Below, one piece after another: positions 25,232 to 33,662 of a stretch of DNA of 37,136 nt. Every line of letters begins with the position of its first letter. Within the stretch, counting starts at the first letter, position 1. Position numbers and translations under genes: made by a program. Source of the DNA: Clostridia bacterium. GTDB lineage: Bacteria; Bacillota; Clostridia; Oscillospirales; CAG-272. A model generated the notes under the pieces. It had not been told where the DNA came from. It saw nothing but the letters and a program-made list of their open reading frames with translations, and made no database searches. The stretch spans positions 1-37,136 of the forward strand of contig JAFTCT010000030.1 in assembly GCA_017454525.1 (NCBI GenBank), read 5' to 3'.

Positions 25232-25659
25232 TGGTCCGATGAAAAGTATTCCGAAAGAAAACCGTACAGTTCGCCGCTGACGATCCTCAGACCGCCTCCC
25301 AGATCGAGGTCGTCCTCGTCGTCCGTCAGCTTCAGCGTCGCGCCGTCGCGTATCTTCACCACGACGCCGAAATCGGGCGTCGTCTCGCCCACAGCCCACT
25401 TTACCGTCGCGTCGTTATACAGACGCACGAACACCCCGATCTCCTCTTCGGTCAACCTTCCCTGAAGAAGATTCCCCGTGACGTAGGGGTGATGCCATAT
25501 TTCGACGCTCTCGATCTTTGCGGGATCGAGCGCCGGCGGATGCCTGCCGTCGATATAATCGCTCGCCGTCGTCTTGGCGGAGAATTCTTTGACGCATCCC
25601 GAAAGAAAGACGCCGAGCGCCAGAATAAGGATGAGGAAAACCGTCGTTTTCTTTTTCAT
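25228..25659 (-). CDS. Small lipoprotein of unknown function
   Basis: A 143-residue exported lipoprotein: MKKKTTVFLI start, hydrophobic core, lipobox LSGC. The mature part is about 125 residues and predicted alpha/beta, with segments KIESVEIWHHPY, TEEEIGVFVRLYNDATVKW and GGLRIVSGELYGFLSEYF. The family is not recognised. The chosen ATG is the one directly before the signal peptide and follows AGGGAGAG. An in-frame extension to 25701 only translates the duplicated ribosome-site DNA and was rejected. It is the last gene of the gntR/ABC operon, 48 bases after the DUF1287 gene, and no terminator separates it from the next promoter. Confidence 0.8.
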   Translation of the reverse strand: MKKKTTVFLILILALGVFLSGCVKEFSAKTTASDYIDGRHPPALDPAKIESVEIWHHPYVTGNLLQGRLTEEEIGVFVRLYNDATVKWAVGETTPDFGVVVKIRDGATLKLTDDEDDLDLGGGLRIVSGELYGFLSEYFSSDH

Positions 25660-25660
25660 T

Positions 25661-25702
25661 TTCAAATTCTCTCCCTTCAAATTCAAATTCTCTCCCTTCA
25701 AA
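25661..25702 (-). repeat. Perfect 21-base tandem duplication carrying two ribosome-binding sites
   Basis: Two exact, abutting 21-base copies (25661-25681 and 25682-25702) each contain GAAGGGAGAG, so the small lipoprotein gene has a duplicated Shine-Dalgarno region. The copy nearest the ATG has the normal spacing. Confidence 0.92.
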
Positions 25703-25707
25703 GTCCG

Positions 25708-26376
25708 TCATGACACCCTGAAATGCCCCAGAATCTCGCCGAAAGTCTCTAAAATGTCCTCTTCATATTCGGTCTGTTTCGGGCTGCCGTGGTGGTAGAC
25801 GAAGGGCACGCCCTTATAGTTGCGATGCTCGGAGATCACGCCGACGTGCCCCTGCCACACGACGATATCGCCGCCCTGCCACTCTTCGATCTTCGAGGTG
25901 TCGGTCGTCAGGACGGTCGCGCTGCCCTGAAAATAGGGCAGTTGGTTGCGCACGCGGCGGAAATCGATCATTCTGTCGGGTTTCTCGTCCGCCTGATAGC
26001 GCCGGGGGTTCTCCCTTCTGTCGGCGTCGATCAGTTCCTGCAGGTCGTACCCCGCGCCCAGCAGTCCCCGCGCCACGACGTCGGTGCAGACGCCGTATCC
26101 GTCGTCCGGCCAGCCGCCGTTTTCGTAATACGCGCTCTTGTACCGCGGCTTCGTATCAAGATACGCCTTGACCGACAGAAGGATATCGGTCTGATCGTCG
26201 ATCCCGTCGCCGTCCTTGTCGGTTTTGCTTTTATACGTTTCGATCCCGAATTTCTCCGCGTCGTATTTGCCGTGCGGAATCACTCTGAAGTGATAGAGCA
26301 GCGCATAGGCGATCCCCGCCGCGGCGATCACGAAAAGAGAGAGAGAAACGGTCAGTATCTTTGCTTTTCTTGTCAT
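25708..26376 (-). CDS. DUF1287 protein (NlpC/P60-like fold), membrane-anchored or secreted
   Basis: A 222-residue protein with an N-terminal hydrophobic segment (about 7-28) acting as signal or anchor. DKDGDGIDD (53-61) looks like a calcium loop. The DUF1287 domain follows: DDGYGVCTDVVARGL with Cys97, and GGDIVVWQGHVGVIS with His177. The Cys/His pair is placed as in papain-like NlpC/P60 or CHAP amidases, so a cell-wall or peptide amidase activity is plausible though unproven for the family. The ATG has AAAGG at good spacing. It follows the second permease-like gene by 13 bases and so belongs to the ABC operon. Confidence 0.85.
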   Translation of the reverse strand: MTRKAKILTVSLSLFVIAAAGIAYALLYHFRVIPHGKYDAEKFGIETYKSKTDKDGDGIDDQTDILLSVKAYLDTKPRYKSAYYENGGWPDDGYGVCTDVVARGLLGAGYDLQELIDADRRENPRRYQADEKPDRMIDFRRVRNQLPYFQGSATVLTTDTSKIEEWQGGDIVVWQGHVGVISEHRNYKGVPFVYHHGSPKQTEYEEDILETFGEILGHFRVS

Positions 26377-26389
26377 ATTTCGACCTTTC

Positions 26390-27397
26390 TTAACGCAGGA
26401 TATGGAGCAGATACGTGAACAGCGATATTCCCGCCGTCAGAGACAGCACGACAAGATCTACCGGCTTCCACCGGAAGCCCCGCCGCATGATCACGAAGCC
26501 GGCGATCAGCCACAGTCCGCCGGAGATCGCGTAATAGGGCTCGTTGATCACGACGAGCGACAGCGCGGTATAGGGAACGAGGAACGGATAGGCAAGCGGT
26601 CCGTCGGAGCGTCCGCCTATGCGGTCCGCGCGGTACCTATTAAGGAAAAAGTACAGAAACACGAGCGCGCACACCGCCAGCGCCGCGTAAAGGATCAGGG
26701 ACGGCAGCAGTCCGTTTGCGGTATGATAGATCATCCTGTCGGAGACAAACGGATACTCCCGGTGGTCACGAAGGATCTTTCCCGTACAGTACCGGGCGGT
26801 TTTCAGGACCGCCGCGGGCAGGAAGGCGCAGGTATTCAACTCCGATAAGGAAAGACGCGCGCCGAGCGCCGCGGGGAGCGCGCCGATAAACTGCCACAGT
26901 ACCGCCAGCAGCAGCGCGTCGAACAGTCCCTTTGCGACGAGGAACCCGAGGGCGGTCAGCGCCGAGATCACGAACATCCAGACGGCGAAGGCGCCGACCG
27001 TCGGAAGAAAAAAAGCAAAGCTGTATCCGCCGTCGATCTTCAGACGCAGAAAGACGTATCCGAAAGTGACCGCCAGCGTACAGAACGACTGGAAAAGCGC
27101 CGTTCCGTACCGGCAGATGAAGAGTTTTCCCGCCGACGCGAGGGGCAGCATCAGGTCGCCTTCGCGCCTTATCTGAAAGGGCAGAAGTTCAATGACCGTA
27201 AAGATCACCGCCGCGGCGTAAAGTGCGATCCCGACGCCGACAAGCGTGAAATAATACGGACGGATCCCCATACTCATCGGCAATTCACCGCCGATCGTCG
27301 TCTGCGTGACGAGCAGACTGACGGCGACGCCGACGAGCAGCGCGGGAACGCCGTTTTTAAGGCGGTAAAGGAAGTATTTTTTTGTCGGGGACACCAA
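26390..27397 (-). CDS. ABC-transporter-associated membrane protein (second permease)
   Basis: A 335-residue polytopic membrane protein with about eight to nine hydrophobic segments and no recognised enzymatic motif. It resembles the neighbouring 362-residue protein in size and in its end: both finish with a short helix pair around YVIYRRGFRLRAPD / FVIMRRGFRWKPVD and a last hydrophobic segment. This suggests duplication and a two-permease transporter. It sits in a YtrA/GntR-ABC operon, as permease pairs do in the Bacillus Ytr system. The start is TTG (or the adjacent GTG) after GGAAGG. The substrate is unknown. Confidence 0.78.
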   Translation of the reverse strand: MVSPTKKYFLYRLKNGVPALLVGVAVSLLVTQTTIGGELPMSMGIRPYYFTLVGVGIALYAAAVIFTVIELLPFQIRREGDLMLPLASAGKLFICRYGTALFQSFCTLAVTFGYVFLRLKIDGGYSFAFFLPTVGAFAVWMFVISALTALGFLVAKGLFDALLLAVLWQFIGALPAALGARLSLSELNTCAFLPAAVLKTARYCTGKILRDHREYPFVSDRMIYHTANGLLPSLILYAALAVCALVFLYFFLNRYRADRIGGRSDGPLAYPFLVPYTALSLVVINEPYYAISGGLWLIAGFVIMRRGFRWKPVDLVVLSLTAGISLFTYLLHILR

Positions 27398-27416
27398 AGA
27401 TCACCTTCCTTTCAGG

Positions 27417-28505
27417 TCAGAGCGTTTTCAGCGGGTGCTGTGACAAAACGAAGACGAGTACCGCCGAGAGCGCGACGGCGCAGCAGAGCCAGAGAATATC
27501 CGGCGCCCTCAGCCGGAAACCGCGCCGGTAGATCACATACCCCGCGAGCATCAGGATCAGCGTCACCGGAATGCGAAAACCGTACCGGAAGCCGCCGACA
27601 AACAGCAGTCCGTTCAGGGGGATCAGCGTTTTGTAGGACATGAAAGACGAACTGACCGAGCCGTTGTTCTCCGTCTTGTATGCCGGCAGCAAAATGAAGA
27701 ACAGGATCGCCGCCGCGAGCGAAAAGCCGATGAAAAGCCCGTAGAACAAAGGATCCGCGGGCGCCGGGAGCAAAACGCGGTCGATCCCCGAAAGCGAATA
27801 GGCGCTGTTCCGGTAGATCTGCGTGAGCGGATAGAAGAACCGGAACTGTTTTGGCTCCGCGCGGTTGCCGAAAAAAGACACAAGCCCGTCCGTTACATCG
27901 GGAAACAGGAAGAAAAGACTTCGGATAAAGCCGCCGAGCGCATAGGGGACGGCGTGCCAGAGGACGATCCCAACCGCTCCGTCGAAGGGCGTTGAGGCGA
28001 AACTGAAAAAGAAACTGTTGATGAAATAGAGACCGACGCCGCAGAGATATTCGAGAAAGACGGCGAAAAGCAGCCCGCCCGCCGCGCCGGTTTTCCCGAT
28101 CTCGCCCGCGTCACGCAGCAGATGGTAGGGCGCGAACACAACAAAGAGCGCCGTATAGACCGTCAACCCCGCAAGAAGATGCGCCGCCGCCTTTTTGCGC
28201 GCGCCGAGGGGCAGCGCGTAAAATGGATCGCGCGCACGGCTTTTTTTGAACGGGGAAAGCACCGCGACCGGAAGGATGAAGGAGAGCGCCGCCGCCGCGA
28301 AGAAATAGAATTTGAGGATCTCTCTGATCGCATTATTCGCAGAGAGGATCCGGTTATCGCGGAAAATGACCGGGATCTGTATGAAAGAGTCGATGAGATC
28401 GACGCCGTTTGCCAGTTCGCACACCAGAAGCGCGCCCGAGAGTACCGCGAAGAGGATCAGCGACTTTTTCAGCCGGTAAAGATAATACCGAAAAAAGACC
28501 GTCAC
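27417..28505 (-). CDS. ABC-transporter-associated membrane protein (first permease)
   Basis: A 362-residue polytopic membrane protein with about nine hydrophobic segments. The N-terminus (FFRYYLYRLKKSLIL) and C-terminal YRRGFRLRAPD element match its operon partner at 26390-27397. It starts with GTG overlapping the ABC ATPase stop by four bases (GTGA), which supports a stoichiometric complex with that ATPase. It is likely the transmembrane half of a YtrB-type transporter. The substrate is unknown. Confidence 0.8.
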   Translation of the reverse strand: MTVFFRYYLYRLKKSLILFAVLSGALLVCELANGVDLIDSFIQIPVIFRDNRILSANNAIREILKFYFFAAAALSFILPVAVLSPFKKSRARDPFYALPLGARKKAAAHLLAGLTVYTALFVVFAPYHLLRDAGEIGKTGAAGGLLFAVFLEYLCGVGLYFINSFFFSFASTPFDGAVGIVLWHAVPYALGGFIRSLFFLFPDVTDGLVSFFGNRAEPKQFRFFYPLTQIYRNSAYSLSGIDRVLLPAPADPLFYGLFIGFSLAAAILFFILLPAYKTENNGSVSSSFMSYKTLIPLNGLLFVGGFRYGFRIPVTLILMLAGYVIYRRGFRLRAPDILWLCCAVALSAVLVFVLSQHPLKTL

Positions 28506-29383
28506 GGCTCGATCCCTCCTCCCTCGGTTTCTCCGATGAAGAGATCTTCAAAACGCACCTCGCGCCGTTCCATCACGGCGGGCAAAGTCTTTTCAAGCAG
28601 TTTTTCCATATCGTCGGCGTTTCCTTTCAGAAGCAGCCGCACGAACCGTCCCTCCTGCGCAAAATGAACAACCGGCAGACCCGCGAAGAGCGCGCGGCCA
28701 ATCTCGTGATCGTACGCCAGCGAAAAGCGGCAGAGTTTTTCAAGCTGTTCGTCAAGCGCCCCTTCCGAGACGATCCTTCCGCCGTCGATCAGAACGTAAC
28801 TGTCGCAGAAGTCGGACAGTTCCCGCAGGGAATGGCTTGCAACCAGTACCGCCGTCCCTTCCCTGTCCGCCAGTTCCCCCAGGCCCCGCACGAACTGCGC
28901 GCGCGCCCGCACGTCCAGCCCGTCGAACGCCTCGTCGAGCAGCAGATATTTCGGGCGCACCTGCAGGGCGAGAAGCGCGAACAACTGCCTGCGCATTCCT
29001 TTGGAGCAGGCGCGCAGCGGCTTTTTGGGGTCCAGTCCGGCGTCGCTCACCGCCTTGACGTACGCCTCCCGGTCGATTCGGGGATAGAACACTTTATACA
29101 GATCAAAGAGTTTCATCGCGTTCGTCGAATAATCATAATAGGGATCGTCCGGCAGAAAGAAGATCTTATTCCCGTTTTTGTCGGGATCGCGCGGTTCGCC
29201 GTCCACCGTCACGCAGCCGCCGTCCGGCGTGTAGACGCCGGAGATCACGCGCAGAAGCGTTGACTTCCCCGCCCCGTTCACGCCGACCAGACCCATGACG
29301 CCGCCCTCGTTGAGCGTCAGACTGACGTCTGACAGCACCTCGGTCTTTCCGAATTTTTTCGTCAGATTTTTGACTTCAATCAT
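28502..29383 (-). CDS. ABC transporter ATP-binding protein (YtrB-like)
   Basis: A 293-residue ATPase. Walker A is GVNGAGKS (34-41), the signature region reads RACSKGMRRQL instead of LSGGQ, Walker B is YLLLDEAFDGLD, and the switch histidine is in VASHSL. The C-terminal region (about 215-290) is the extension found in YtrB and drug/bacteriocin-type exporters. The start is ATG with AAAGGAG. It overlaps the GntR stop by eight bases and is overlapped by the permease GTG by four. It probably powers export or sensing with the two membrane proteins downstream. Confidence 0.92.
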   Translation of the reverse strand: MIEVKNLTKKFGKTEVLSDVSLTLNEGGVMGLVGVNGAGKSTLLRVISGVYTPDGGCVTVDGEPRDPDKNGNKIFFLPDDPYYDYSTNAMKLFDLYKVFYPRIDREAYVKAVSDAGLDPKKPLRACSKGMRRQLFALLALQVRPKYLLLDEAFDGLDVRARAQFVRGLGELADREGTAVLVASHSLRELSDFCDSYVLIDGGRIVSEGALDEQLEKLCRFSLAYDHEIGRALFAGLPVVHFAQEGRFVRLLLKGNADDMEKLLEKTLPAVMERREVRFEDLFIGETEGGGIEP

Positions 29384-29753
29384 GATCGTAGATCTCCTTT
29401 ATCCAGCGCATCAGCGTTTCTCTGTCGATCCCCTCGTCCTTCAGACGGGCGATGATCTCCCTGCGGCGGTCCTCCTGCGGCGCTGAGGCGCGCCGCGCGA
29501 CGTACGCGCCCTTTTTGGGACGGACGACGATATATCCCTCGCTCTCAAGGCGGGCGTACGCCTTCTGTACGGTGTTGGGATTGACCCCCAGATCCGCGGC
29601 GACCGCGCGCACCGACGGCAGCGCCTCGCTTTCCTTATATACGCCGCGCTCGATATAGGTCCTGAAGCGCGCCGCGACGTCCATATAGACGTCCATCTTT
29701 TCGGACAAGGTCTTCACCCGCCTTTCATCTGTATTATCTGTATTATCTGTCAC
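29376..29753 (-). CDS. GntR-family transcriptional regulator (YtrA type)
   Basis: Up to 125 residues. The winged helix-turn-helix is in RTYIERGVYKESEALPSVRAVAADLGVNPNTVQKAYARLE, given here in parts: ERGVYKESEALPSVRAVA and LGVNPNTVQKAYARLE, followed by YIVVRPKKGAYVA. The short C-terminal tail of about 40 residues is typical of YtrA-type regulators, which autoregulate a following ABC operon. The coordinates give the longest frame from a GTG. However, the promoter places the RNA start at almost that same base (29753), and the first codons (TDNTDNTD) come from the operator-like repeat. The real start is probably GTG 29717 or TTG 29708, which lies after AAAGGCGGGTGA. Confidence 0.85.
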   Translation of the reverse strand: MTDNTDNTDERRVKTLSEKMDVYMDVAARFRTYIERGVYKESEALPSVRAVAADLGVNPNTVQKAYARLESEGYIVVRPKKGAYVARRASAPQEDRRREIIARLKDEGIDRETLMRWIKEIYDHD

Positions 29754-29759
29754 AACTGT
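29729..29759 (-). promoter_or_regulatory. Operator-like direct repeat just downstream of the -10 box
   Basis: On minus, ACAG occurs four times at a strict nine-base spacing, with TTGTG, ATAAT and ATAAT between. It starts directly after the -10 box and covers the transcription start. It is a likely autoregulatory site for the GntR protein, but could also be coding if the first GTG is used. Confidence 0.55.
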
Positions 29760-29788
29760 ATGATAGCATAGATCCGCCCGGTTGTCAA
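29760..29788 (-). promoter_or_regulatory. Promoter of the gntR/ABC operon
   Basis: TTGACA, a 17-base spacer and TATCAT on the minus strand. The predicted start is near 29753. Confidence 0.82.
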
Positions 29789-29824
29789 CACTTTTTTTAT
29801 TTTTTTCAGATTTTTATGAACGGC

Positions 29825-29863
29825 GACAGCGCTCAGATCCGGAATATGGATCTGAGCGCTGTC
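29825..29863 (-). terminator. Hairpin after the permease-kinase operon
   Basis: A perfect 16-base-pair stem (arms 29825-29840 and 29848-29863, containing CAGCGCTCAGATCC) with a seven-base loop, 40 bases after the stop of the permease-kinase fusion. The following minus sequence is only mildly T-rich, so it may be a processing or stabilising hairpin rather than a strong terminator. Confidence 0.65.
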
Positions 29864-29903
29864 AGAGTTTTGAATATACGTTTTTCCGTGCGCGCAAAGC
29901 GCC

Positions 29904-32900
29904 TTAAGAGCCGATCAGTTCCGCGAGTTTCGCGTAGAGTTTGTCGGGCTCGACCGGTTTGGAGAGATGCGCGTTCATGCCCGCCTCATGCGAGCGCTGC
30001 ACGTCCTCGTCGAAGACGTTGGCGGTCATGGCGATGATCGGGATCGCCCCGGCGTCGGTGCGGTTCATCGCCCTGATCGTGCGGGTCGCCTCCAGACCGT
30101 CCATTTCGGGCATCCGGACGTCCATCAGGATCGCGTCGTAGTAGCCCGGATCGCTTTCGGCGAACATTCTGACCGCTTCTTTACCGTTGCAGGCGCGCTC
30201 GGAAAGGATCTCCTCGAGATCGAGCAGGTCGGCAAGGATCTCGGCGTTCGCGTCGACGTCCTCCGCCATGAGCACTCTTCTGCCCGCGAGGACGCTCTCC
30301 GCCGTTTTCTCCGGCTCCGGCGCCGCGGGCGCGGCGCCGCTCTTCAGATCGAGCACCGCTCGGATCGCGCGCAGCAGATTTTCCGTGAAGATCGGCTTCG
30401 CCATCACGCAGTCGACGCCGTCCTTATGCACTTCCTCCTCGATGATGTCCCAGTTGTAGCCGGTGAGCATGATGATCCCCGTCCTGCCGCCGTCGAACGC
30501 TCTGACGGCGCGCGTCAATTCCTGACCGTTCATTACGGGCATCTTGTAATCGGTGAGCAGCAGCGTATAGGGCTCTTTTTCAAAGTACTCCTTTATGCGC
30601 TCGAGCGCCGCTTCGGGAGACGTGAGCGTGTCGGCTTTCACGCCGAGCGTTTTCAGTACCAGCCGCGCGTGTTCGCAGGCGATCTCGTCGTCGTCGACCA
30701 CGAGCGCGCGCATTCCCGCGGGCAGCGCCGCGGCGCCGTCGGCGGCGTAGCGGCGTTCGGAGGGCTTCAGTTTCACCGTGACGGTGAAGACCGATCCGAC
30801 GCCCTTTTCACTCTCGACTTTGATATCGCCGCCCATCATCGTGACGAAATTCTTGGTGATCGCCATGCCGAGCCCGCTGCCGCCGTACTTGTTGGTGGTC
30901 GTCGCATCCTCCTGCGAGAACGCCTCAAAGATCTTGGGAATAAACTCCTTATCCATGCCGATACCGGTATCGCGCATAGTGAACTGAAGCGTGCAGCATC
31001 CGTCCTGCCCGTCGGTCTGCCCGTCGATCTGCTCCACGGTCAGCGTAACGTCGCCGGGCGCTTCGGTGAACTTCACGGAGTTGCCCAGAATGTTGATGAG
31101 CACCTGCTTGAGCTTCATATCGTCGCCGACGTAATAGTCGCCGATATCTCCGATGATGCTGCACTCATAGCGCAGTCCCTTGTCGGCGCACTGACCGCCG
31201 ACGATGATATTGACCTGATCGAGGAACTCTCTGGAAGAAAACTCCTCGTCCTTGAGTACCATTCTTCCCGATTCGATCCGGCTCATATCGAGAATGTCGT
31301 TGATCAGCCCCAGCAGATGTCTGGCGCTGGCGCCGATCTTCTCAAGATGCTCCCGCGTCTTCGGCTGAAGCTCGGGATCGCGCAGGGCGATGTTGTCCAG
31401 TCCGATGATCGCGTTCATCGGCGTGCGGATCTCGTGGCTCATGTTGGAAAGGAAGCTGGTCTTGGCGCGGCTGCTCTCTTCCGCGAGCGCCTTTTCCACC
31501 TCGATCTCCTTTTCCCTCTTCTGAATGCGCGCGTAAATGACGAACAGCACGATCAGCGTCGTCACGATCAGCAGGATCTGGATCGAGGTCGCCGTCCACA
31601 GGGCGGTGTCCACACGGTCAAGGACCTCATGCAGATAGCTGTATACCGGTCTTGTCGCACCGGAAACGACGTCGACGCCGGCGTCCGCGAGCACGCCGTT
31701 ATAATAGTTTTGGATCTGCGTGACCGAAGCCTCGGTCGCATTGCTCGTGATCTGCCGCATCCAGACGCTCGACGTGAAGATGATCACGGCAAGCATGACG
31801 ATCAGCGCGACGTTCGAACGTCCCAGCCGGCGCTCCTTATCCTTGCGCAGGAGCGCCAAGAAGACGATGAAGCCCAACAGTCCCCACGCCGCTAAGATCA
31901 GATAGGACTCCGTTGCGAGCGTCTTGACCGATATGAGGTTCGGTATGAGGAAGGCGCAGGCAAAGAAGAGCGAGATCAGAAGGCCCGCCAGCCCGAAGGC
32001 GACGCCCGATTTCGATTTTTCCGTGCGCGCGATCTTGAACGCCGCGGCGGACGAGAAGGCGTAGGCGATGGTCGCGCCGACGGTCGTCGCGTCGACGATC
32101 CAGGCGATCGCCGTGCGCCCGAAGAAAGGCAGAATGACCGATACGCCGAGAACGCCGAGGATCACGCGGCGGGGCACCAGGTTCTTGTCAAGTTTTCCGA
32201 TCGCCTCGGGCAGCATCCCGTCCTCGGTCAGCGCGCGCACCAGACGGCTGAGCGCGATATAGTTGCCGATCAGACCCGTGAAAATGCCGCAGAGCGCCGC
32301 GATCCCGATGATGAACTTGCCCCATCCGCCGAGCGCCGCCTGCGCCGCGTAGAAGGTCGGCTGCGCGTCCATGCCGCTGTAATTGCCGAGATTGGCGACG
32401 TATTCGCTCCAGGACGCGTTCCCCGCCGGCGCGTAGGTCGTCGCCATCATTGCGAGCATGGCGTAAACGACCGCCGAGACCGCAAGGGAGATCGCGAGGA
32501 TGCGGAAAGTCTTCTTGAGCGGGTATTTCGCTTCCGCCGCGGAGTGCGACACCGATTCAAAGCCGGCGTACGCCCAGGGCGCGAGCGCAAAGATCGTGAA
32601 GATCCCCTTCGCCGCGGTCCCCTCGCCGGCAAACGGCGGGTCAAAAAGCGGCACCGCGTCGCTTCCGCGGTTCAGAAGCGCCATGATGAAGAGGAAGATC
32701 ACGCCGCCCGCCAGAAGCAGCGCCATCACGATCTGGGTGCGCGCCGCAAGACTTCTTCTCAGGCAGATGAAGGCGGCGATCGCCAGCGCGCCGACGGCGA
32801 CCAGGATCTCTCCGAAATAGATATCGAATCCGGCGATCTCATAATGGAAGCCGAACTGGAAGGTACTGCCGAACAGCGTTCTTGCCACCACCGGCAGCGC

Positions 32901-33248
32901 CGTCGCGTTCGCCCAGAGGATCGCGATGTACGTTAAGATCAGAAACCACGCGGAAAGAAATCCGTGGTCATAGCCGAAGCATTTTTTCGTATAGGTATAG
33001 GTGCCGCCGCTGTCGGGAAAGCGGTTCATGAGGTAATGATAGTTCTTTGCGAGCACCAGCATCACCGCCGCGCCCAGCGCGATCCCGATCGCGGTGCCGA
33101 CGGGTCCCGCGATCGGCAGGAACACGCCGCCGGGCATGACGAACGCTCCCTGCCCCACGCTGCACCCGAAGGCGAGCGCAAAAACGCCCAGCGCTGTCAG
33201 ATAGGGCGTGAAGCGCAGGCTTTTGTTCTCCGAAGGAATTCTGTTCAT
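29904..33248 (-). CDS. Amino-acid permease fused to a hybrid histidine kinase with two receiver domains
   Basis: A 1114-residue inner-membrane protein in one frame. Residues 1-470 form an APC-type amino-acid/polyamine permease with about 12 membrane segments; early signatures are GVFALAFGCSVGQGAF and DSGGTYTYTKKCFG. Residues 475-575 add two helices around an external loop, then a helix leads to the kinase. The dimerisation domain has the phospho-acceptor His605 in NMSHEIRTPMN. The ATPase domain (about 700-835) has NSVKFTEA, DTGIGM and GSGLGMAI. Receiver 1 (about 850-970) has VVDDDE and LLTDYKMP. Receiver 2 (about 990-1110) has MAEDVDANAE and LMDVRMPEMDG. Permease-kinase fusions of the SLC5 type (CbrA) are known; this one uses an APC-type permease. 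It probably senses an amino acid or amine during binding or transport. It is last in the phosphorelay operon, 37 bases after the HPt gene, with AAAGGGG upstream. Confidence 0.9.
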   Translation of the reverse strand: MNRIPSENKSLRFTPYLTALGVFALAFGCSVGQGAFVMPGGVFLPIAGPVGTAIGIALGAAVMLVLAKNYHYLMNRFPDSGGTYTYTKKCFGYDHGFLSAWFLILTYIAILWANATALPVVARTLFGSTFQFGFHYEIAGFDIYFGEILVAVGALAIAAFICLRRSLAARTQIVMALLLAGGVIFLFIMALLNRGSDAVPLFDPPFAGEGTAAKGIFTIFALAPWAYAGFESVSHSAAEAKYPLKKTFRILAISLAVSAVVYAMLAMMATTYAPAGNASWSEYVANLGNYSGMDAQPTFYAAQAALGGWGKFIIGIAALCGIFTGLIGNYIALSRLVRALTEDGMLPEAIGKLDKNLVPRRVILGVLGVSVILPFFGRTAIAWIVDATTVGATIAYAFSSAAAFKIARTEKSKSGVAFGLAGLLISLFFACAFLIPNLISVKTLATESYLILAAWGLLGFIVFLALLRKDKERRLGRSNVALIVMLAVIIFTSSVWMRQITSNATEASVTQIQNYYNGVLADAGVDVVSGATRPVYSYLHEVLDRVDTALWTATSIQILLIVTTLIVLFVIYARIQKREKEIEVEKALAEESSRAKTSFLSNMSHEIRTPMNAIIGLDNIALRDPELQPKTREHLEKIGASARHLLGLINDILDMSRIESGRMVLKDEEFSSREFLDQVNIIVGGQCADKGLRYECSIIGDIGDYYVGDDMKLKQVLINILGNSVKFTEAPGDVTLTVEQIDGQTDGQDGCCTLQFTMRDTGIGMDKEFIPKIFEAFSQEDATTTNKYGGSGLGMAITKNFVTMMGGDIKVESEKGVGSVFTVTVKLKPSERRYAADGAAALPAGMRALVVDDDEIACEHARLVLKTLGVKADTLTSPEAALERIKEYFEKEPYTLLLTDYKMPVMNGQELTRAVRAFDGGRTGIIMLTGYNWDIIEEEVHKDGVDCVMAKPIFTENLLRAIRAVLDLKSGAAPAAPEPEKTAESVLAGRRVLMAEDVDANAEILADLLDLEEILSERACNGKEAVRMFAESDPGYYDAILMDVRMPEMDGLEATRTIRAMNRTDAGAIPIIAMTANVFDEDVQRSHEAGMNAHLSKPVEPDKLYAKLAELIGS

Positions 33249-33285
33249 TGTGAATTCAACCCCTTTGACCGTTCAGAATGAAGCG

Positions 33286-33660
33286 TCAGCCGAGCGCGCT
33301 TTCGTACAGGCGAATGCCCTCCGCGGTCTTTTTGTAAAGTGCCCCGATCTCTCCTATCTTTTCCTTCACTTCACCGTCCGTCATCGTCCGCGTTTTACCG
33401 GGACGGTATTCCTCGGCGATATCGGAGGCGAGCGACGCCAGCGCCGTCAGTCCGAGATTCCCGCACACGCCCTTCATCGCGTGCGCGCTCTCAAAGAGCT
33501 GCGTGGGGTCCATGGTCTCCCCCGCGGCGATGACCGCTTCGGCCACGCCGCCCGCGGGAAATTTTCTGATGTGCTTATCCATGAGTTTCTCAATGCGCAG
33601 CGTTCCGATCGCGCGGTCGTAATCGCCGCCGATCAGGTCGTAAAGTTCTTTCAGCGTCAT
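33286..33660 (-). CDS. Histidine phosphotransfer (HPt) protein
   Basis: A 124-residue all-helical cytoplasmic protein. The phospho-accepting His60 sits in SAHAMKGVCGNLGL, matching the HxxKGxxxxxG pattern of HPt domains. It should carry phosphate between the receiver domains of the two flanking hybrid kinases and the REC-GGDEF-EAL protein. The ATG is placed two bases after that gene's stop, with the ribosome site AAAGGAG inside the stop region, so the genes are tightly coupled. Length is normal for a stand-alone HPt. Confidence 0.9.
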   Translation of the reverse strand: MTLKELYDLIGGDYDRAIGTLRIEKLMDKHIRKFPAGGVAEAVIAAGETMDPTQLFESAHAMKGVCGNLGLTALASLASDIAEEYRPGKTRTMTDGEVKEKIGEIGALYKKTAEGIRLYESALG

Positions 33661-33662
33661 TT

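Noticed and set aside
29967..31895. 642-codon open frame on plus opposite the permease-kinase gene
   Set aside because: Antisense shadow: rich in Arg, His and Asp with no motif, while the minus strand encodes intact kinase and receiver domains.
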